7,595 bases of DNA from JAUPVL01 sp964512085. GTDB lineage: Bacteria; Patescibacteriota; Saccharimonadia; CAILAD01; BJGX01. A program made the translations under genes and the position numbers. Shown piece after piece: positions 5,001 to 7,595 of the stretch. The notes beneath the pieces are model-generated. The model searched no databases. It was not told where the DNA came from and saw nothing but the letters and a program-made list of their open reading frames with translations. Every line of letters begins with the position of its first letter. The first letter of the stretch is position 1. The stretch is taken from positions 1 to 7,595 of the forward strand of contig CAZEIU010000031.1 in assembly GCA_964512085.1 (NCBI GenBank), in the 5' to 3' direction.

Positions 5001-5555
5001 TTATTTTTTAGACTTTGTTGTTACTGCTTTGGGTATAAAGAAGCTGGCAATGACATACATTACACCGGTAACGGTAGCGTATAGTCCAAGTACCCATATA
5101 AAGGTGACCAAGCTAGTAATTGGATAAAAAATTAGATATCCAGAAAAGAGGATAGATAAAATACCCAATATTACAAACAATACTCTATAACCACCACCAA
5201 TTTCAGATTTGCCAAATCCAAGCATTAGATCGCCGATACCAAATAGTAATGCCCAAAAAGCAATTATTAAGCTAAGTACCGAGGCGGTAATGGCGGGCCT
5301 GCCTAGAAGATAAAAACCTACTACTACACCTAATAGACCTAGTAGAAAAGTTAATATAGCGTGCTGAGTATTTTTCTCAAAAAATGGTCTAAATATTTCA
5401 ATTGCACCTACGGCAATTATATTGATAGCAAATACGACTACCAAGACTAATAATGTAAGACCGGGCCAGATTAGGGCAATTAACCCCAAAAGTATGTTAG
5501 CTACTCCTCTAAAGATCATTGATCCTCTTGTAGGAATGGCGACTGCGTTGTTCAT
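5001..5555 (-). CDS. HdeD/DUF308-family membrane protein, copy 1
   Basis: This 184-residue, six-helix protein (about 13-30, 33-55, 66-84, 88-114, 123-143, 147-174) contains the DUF308 hallmarks FRGVANILLGLIALIWPG (15-32), LLGLLGVVVGFYLL (71-84) and LIIAFWALLFGIGDL (96-110). It ends in a short basic tail (KAVTTKSKK). It is the first gene of a packed minus-strand unit: copy 1, copy 2, the four-helix protein, then AI-2E. The intergenic distances are 6, 3 and 38 bp. The ATG (5553-5555) has only a weak GAAG ribosome site 5 nt upstream, preceded by a good promoter (TTGAAA, 18 bp, TATAAT). HdeD relatives are linked to acid or envelope stress in E. coli; a similar role here is inference. Confidence 0.9.
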   Translation of the reverse strand: MNNAVAIPTRGSMIFRGVANILLGLIALIWPGLTLLVLVVVFAINIIAVGAIEIFRPFFEKNTQHAILTFLLGLLGVVVGFYLLGRPAITASVLSLIIAFWALLFGIGDLMLGFGKSEIGGGYRVLFVILGILSILFSGYLIFYPITSLVTFIWVLGLYATVTGVMYVIASFFIPKAVTTKSKK

Positions 5556-5588
5556 AAAAACTTCTTTTTAATTGTTATGCTTAAGTTG

Positions 5589-5618
5589 ATTATAGCAGAC
5601 TTAAAATATAAATTTCAA
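5589..5618 (-). promoter_or_regulatory. Promoter of the HdeD/AI-2E membrane-protein unit
   Basis: On the minus strand TTGAAA (5613-5618) and a consensus TATAAT (5589-5594) are 18 bp apart, 33 bp before the start of HdeD copy 1. Transcription would start near 5582 and leave a roughly 27-nt leader. It lies in the 76-bp gap after the DUF998-like gene, where I see no convincing terminator, so read-through from that gene may also contribute. Confidence 0.7.
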
Positions 5619-5631
5619 ATAGCTTAAATAC

Positions 5632-6693
5632 TTATGAATTTACTTTTTGCATGGCTGCGATGTTTCTTAAGAATACTATTAACCATGTAAAAGCAATACA
5701 GAATGCATTTAGCTCAAAGGCAGTAAGATTAAAGTAATGCAAACCAAAATATAGTACAAAACATAGCCCAATCGCCCCGAGCATAATATATGAGAAGGCG
5801 AAGAAAGATTGATTCATAGCAGGTATAAGTTTTTTAATCCCAATAATCAAAATTGCAAAGCCTAGCATCATGCTATAAGCACTTAGATTGTGAAGCACAG
5901 CAGAGTAAGTATCGACATAGTAAGGAAATATGCCTACCCCAGCTAAACAAATAGCAATAAATACAAACATGCCTTTTATAAAATTAGCTTTTGTTGTGGC
6001 AAATTTTTTATTTCCACTAATAAGAAGCCGGAGGTCTTGAAATAAATGTGAGCTCATACAGATCATTAATACCGCCGACAATATTAAGGTGGCATTAAAG
6101 ACTTTGGCAGAAAAACTGTGAGTTGCCCCTAGGCTTGAAAAATTAATCTCCCACCACAGTGGATTTATAGAAGTTGCCATGCTGGTAAAAACTCCAGCAA
6201 CCATAAATATTGCAAATGCGCTCACGATATTTAGTGTTTCGATAGTGGTAGACAGATTAACGACAATATATGTTACCAGTGCACCACTTACAGCGATTAT
6301 GAAGGTGCTTAAGTAGCGATCTAAAGTTAATTCTTTAAAAGAGATAGACAATAAATACACCAGTAGACCTGTAAAGATTGTGAAGATAATGGTGTAGGCC
6401 AATGCCAAGCTCGCACCCCTGAGCCATAGTCTTTTTTGAGTATCACCACTATTGTGAATCTCGCGTTGACCATAGATATATCCAGTAAAAAAGCCTATTA
6501 GCACAATAATTGCCTCGCTTATTACAATTCCGGCACCGATGGACGGTCTGCCAATAATTGGTAAACGTTGTATATCGAATATAATAAAATAAAATAGCCA
6601 AAACGTACCGGTTATCAAGGCTGTTATAAAAGCCCACTTTAGTGCAATAGACTCAATTTTACTGGATCTGTTTAACTCTACGGTCGTTGCCAT
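5632..6693 (-). CDS. Polytopic membrane protein with a DUF998-like C-terminal half
   Basis: This 353-residue, very hydrophobic protein has about ten predicted membrane helices. Residues 1-150 hold four helices (18-40, 52-75, 94-117, 126-147) and a charged loop (YGQREIHNSGDTQKRLW, 74-90). From about 153 onward it resembles the DUF998 family: a helix, the segment WWEINFSSLGATHSFSAKVFN (180-200; compare the family's 'n..S.LG....s..vFN'), and AGVGIFPYYVDTYSAVLHNL (251-270; compare 'GiFP....iH'), with helices between and after. DUF998 function is unknown. The extra N-terminal half makes it longer than the usual roughly 200 residues. The ATG (6691-6693) has an AGGG 5 nt upstream. It is divergent from the alarmone hydrolase gene and precedes the HdeD unit on the same strand by 76 bp. 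The family call is from memory and moderately sure. Confidence 0.8.
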   Translation of the reverse strand: MATTVELNRSSKIESIALKWAFITALITGTFWLFYFIIFDIQRLPIIGRPSIGAGIVISEAIIVLIGFFTGYIYGQREIHNSGDTQKRLWLRGASLALAYTIIFTIFTGLLVYLLSISFKELTLDRYLSTFIIAVSGALVTYIVVNLSTTIETLNIVSAFAIFMVAGVFTSMATSINPLWWEINFSSLGATHSFSAKVFNATLILSAVLMICMSSHLFQDLRLLISGNKKFATTKANFIKGMFVFIAICLAGVGIFPYYVDTYSAVLHNLSAYSMMLGFAILIIGIKKLIPAMNQSFFAFSYIMLGAIGLCFVLYFGLHYFNLTAFELNAFCIAFTWLIVFLRNIAAMQKVNS

Positions 6694-6758
6694 ATTTACC
6701 CTAATTCTAAATTAATAGTTTTTATTATGACTCAAATAGATTAAAAACAAAACTATAA

Positions 6759-6787
6759 TTGCCCAAACAAAAATAAAATTGTATAAT
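6759..6787 (+). promoter_or_regulatory. Promoter of the alarmone-hydrolase gene
   Basis: TTGCCC (6759-6764) and a consensus TATAAT (6782-6787) are exactly 17 bp apart in the 131-bp divergent intergenic region. Transcription would begin near 6794, giving a leader of about 30 nt. A weak minus-strand -10 (CATAAT, 6724-6729) may serve the DUF998-like gene. Confidence 0.75.
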
Positions 6788-6824
6788 ATAGATAGGATCA
6801 AAACGAACCTTACTAGTAGAGAGG

Positions 6825-7457
6825 ATGAAGCTCTTGGCCACGACAGCCAGTCAGTACCCCAGAATGACTCGTGAAGAGTTTATGGCTGCAATGCATCCTT
6901 ATTTTTCAGAAGGTGAAATGGGACAAATTGAGGCTGCATACTTCTTTAGTAAATATGCTCATCGCGGGCAAACTAGAGAAAGCGGAATACGTTATTTTGA
7001 GCATCCAAGGGCAGTTGCGTGGATACTATTTGACGAATTACATATTGTTGACTGGCAAATTATTGCTGTGGCATTACTACACGACATTATTGAAGACTCG
7101 TTTATTATGCGAGTTCAAAGATTAGAGATTAACTTTGGCAAAACCGTTGCCATGGATGTTAAATATCTATCTAAGTCTAAAGAGTTGAGCGATATTAAAT
7201 ACTGGCAAAGATTTTATATTGTTAACAGTTGGCGGGCTGTCGTCTGTAAGTTAGCCGATAGACTGCACAACTTAAGAACTTTATCGGTGTGTTCTGAAGA
7301 AAAACAGTTGCGTAAAATCGCTGAGACAGAACAATTTGTTTTTCCACTTTTTGAACTAGCTCGACAAAGTGCTCCACGACGATACAAAGATGCAGTTGTG
7401 CTACTTTGCGATCTTATTCTAGCCGAGATTCAAGAGCTAAAATTAAATCTTCGTTAA
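6825..7457 (+). CDS. Stand-alone HD-domain (p)ppGpp hydrolase-like protein (RSH HD domain only)
   Basis: This 210-residue protein matches the hydrolase (HD) domain of RelA/SpoT enzymes. It has AHRGQTRESGIRYFEHP (45-61) with the first metal-ligand His60 and substrate-contact Arg51. ALLHDIIEDS (83-92) carries the His86-Asp87 metal pair and catalytic Glu90-Asp91, and KLADRLHNLRTL (142-153) the last metal ligand Asp145. All key hydrolase residues are present. Synthetase, TGS and ACT domains are absent, so it resembles small alarmone hydrolases (MESH1-type) that cleave pyrophosphate from (p)ppGpp with Mn2+; related HD enzymes act on NADPH or other nucleotides. The ATG at 6825 directly abuts AGAGAGG, too close for normal ribosome spacing. 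A TTG at 6834 (9 nt away) or the ATG at 6864 are alternative starts, none of which affects the HD domain. It is monocistronic, with its own promoter and terminator. Confidence 0.88.
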   Translation: MKLLATTASQYPRMTREEFMAAMHPYFSEGEMGQIEAAYFFSKYAHRGQTRESGIRYFEHPRAVAWILFDELHIVDWQIIAVALLHDIIEDSFIMRVQRLEINFGKTVAMDVKYLSKSKELSDIKYWQRFYIVNSWRAVVCKLADRLHNLRTLSVCSEEKQLRKIAETEQFVFPLFELARQSAPRRYKDAVVLLCDLILAEIQELKLNLR

Positions 7458-7464
7458 TACTACC

Positions 7465-7489
7465 AAACCAGATGAAAATCTGGTTTTTT
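7465..7489 (+). terminator. Rho-independent terminator of the alarmone-hydrolase gene
   Basis: A perfect 9-bp stem (7465-7473 with 7478-7486, AAACCAGAT / ATCTGGTTT) has a GAAA tetraloop and a run of six T (7484-7489), starting 7 bases after the stop codon. Confidence 0.93.
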
Positions 7490-7512
7490 ATTTGATGTGT
7501 AAAACAAAACTA

Positions 7513-7541
7513 TTGACAAAAAATATATTGTGTGATACAAT
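7513..7541 (+). promoter_or_regulatory. Strong promoter reading out of the right edge
   Basis: Consensus TTGACA (7513-7518) and TACAAT (7536-7541) are exactly 17 bp apart, with a TG one base before the -10 (7533-7534), an extended -10 feature. Transcription should start near 7548. A small palindrome ATTGT-N5-ACAAT (7527-7541) lies over the -10 and could be an operator. The remaining 47 transcribed bases show no start codon with a ribosome site, but contain a 10-bp-spaced direct repeat, AACTCT-AGAT-AACTCT (starting near 7565). The product lies outside the window. Confidence 0.85.
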
Positions 7542-7595
7542 GCAGTTATCATTAATTTTTGAGCGAACTCTAGATAACTCTCAAGAAAGCCATAT

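Noticed and set aside
4777..5127. Plus-strand frame spanning the junction of the two HdeD genes
   Set aside because: It is antisense to two recognisable DUF308 genes, with polar low-information composition.
6449..6637. Minus-strand frame inside the DUF998-like gene
   Set aside because: It is in a different frame of the same strand within a long hydrophobic gene; it is Tyr- and Cys-rich and has no initiation signal.
6871..7125. Second plus-strand frame inside the alarmone hydrolase gene
   Set aside because: It overlaps the HD motifs in another frame and has no motif of its own.
1..7595. TGA recoded as glycine, as in Gracilibacteria/Absconditabacteria
   Set aside because: All recognised proteins reach family-typical length without in-frame TGA, so recoding is not supported here.
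1..7595. CRISPR array, insertion sequence, phage or attachment-site repeats
   Set aside because: I found no regularly spaced repeats, transposase motifs or terminal inverted repeats; the only notable inverted repeats are terminators and the CRP-like boxes.
7542..7595. Start of a 16S rRNA gene
   Set aside because: The characteristic 16S 5' end (AGAGTTTGATC...) is not present in the visible bases; an rRNA leader remains only a guess.

Overview
The window is AT-rich, compact bacterial DNA with short intergenic gaps. It holds twelve complete protein-coding genes and the 3' tip of a thirteenth. The gene set is dominated by small multi-pass membrane proteins, with a Crp/Fnr regulator, a YtxH-like protein, two HdeD/DUF308 proteins, an AI-2E-type exporter and a stand-alone (p)ppGpp-hydrolase domain. 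Together with the AT richness and many very small genes, this suggests a small-genome bacterium of the Candidate Phyla Radiation, perhaps Saccharibacteria. That placement is an impression from style, not proof. All thirteen stop codons are TAA or TAG, none is TGA, yet no reading frame needs TGA as a sense codon.

Left part (1-2310), a regulator and its probable local regulon. A membrane-protein tail (2-91) ends at a strong terminator. It is followed by a three-helix membrane protein on the minus strand (159-509). A divergent plus-strand unit encodes two microproteins, one acidic (640-801) and one basic (897-1049), and ends at a perfect 16-bp hairpin. The Crp/Fnr-family regulator gene (1090-1728, minus) is divergent from a YtxH-like gene and a tiny DUF6496-like gene (1824-2271, plus). 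Three nearly identical 16-bp CRP-like palindromes (527-542, 565-580, 1757-1772) share an invariant central run. They lie in front of the minus-strand membrane protein, the microprotein unit, and the shared crp/ytxH promoter region. At several of these promoters the box sits near -41 relative to a plausible -10 element, the classical class II activator position. At crp itself the box overlaps the -35 element, which suggests autoregulation. This small self-contained circuit is the most interesting signal in the window.

Middle part (2305-6693), a minus-strand block of membrane proteins. A DUF998-like protein (5632-6693) is followed by a closely packed unit: HdeD-like 1, HdeD-like 2, an unrecognised four-helix protein with a large extracytoplasmic domain, and an AI-2E family exporter. 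The two HdeD-like genes are an old tandem duplication. AI-2E also appears to have its own promoter, placed so that its mRNA would be leaderless.

Right part (6694-7595). A stand-alone HD-domain alarmone hydrolase (6825-7457, plus) has a good promoter and a textbook terminator. It is followed by the best promoter in the window (TTGACA, 17 bp, TACAAT with an extended -10), which drives something beyond the right edge.

Taken together, the content (Crp-type regulator, YtxH, HdeD pair, alarmone hydrolase, microproteins) reads as an envelope and stress-response neighbourhood. The functional linkage is inferred from content and shared promoter motifs.
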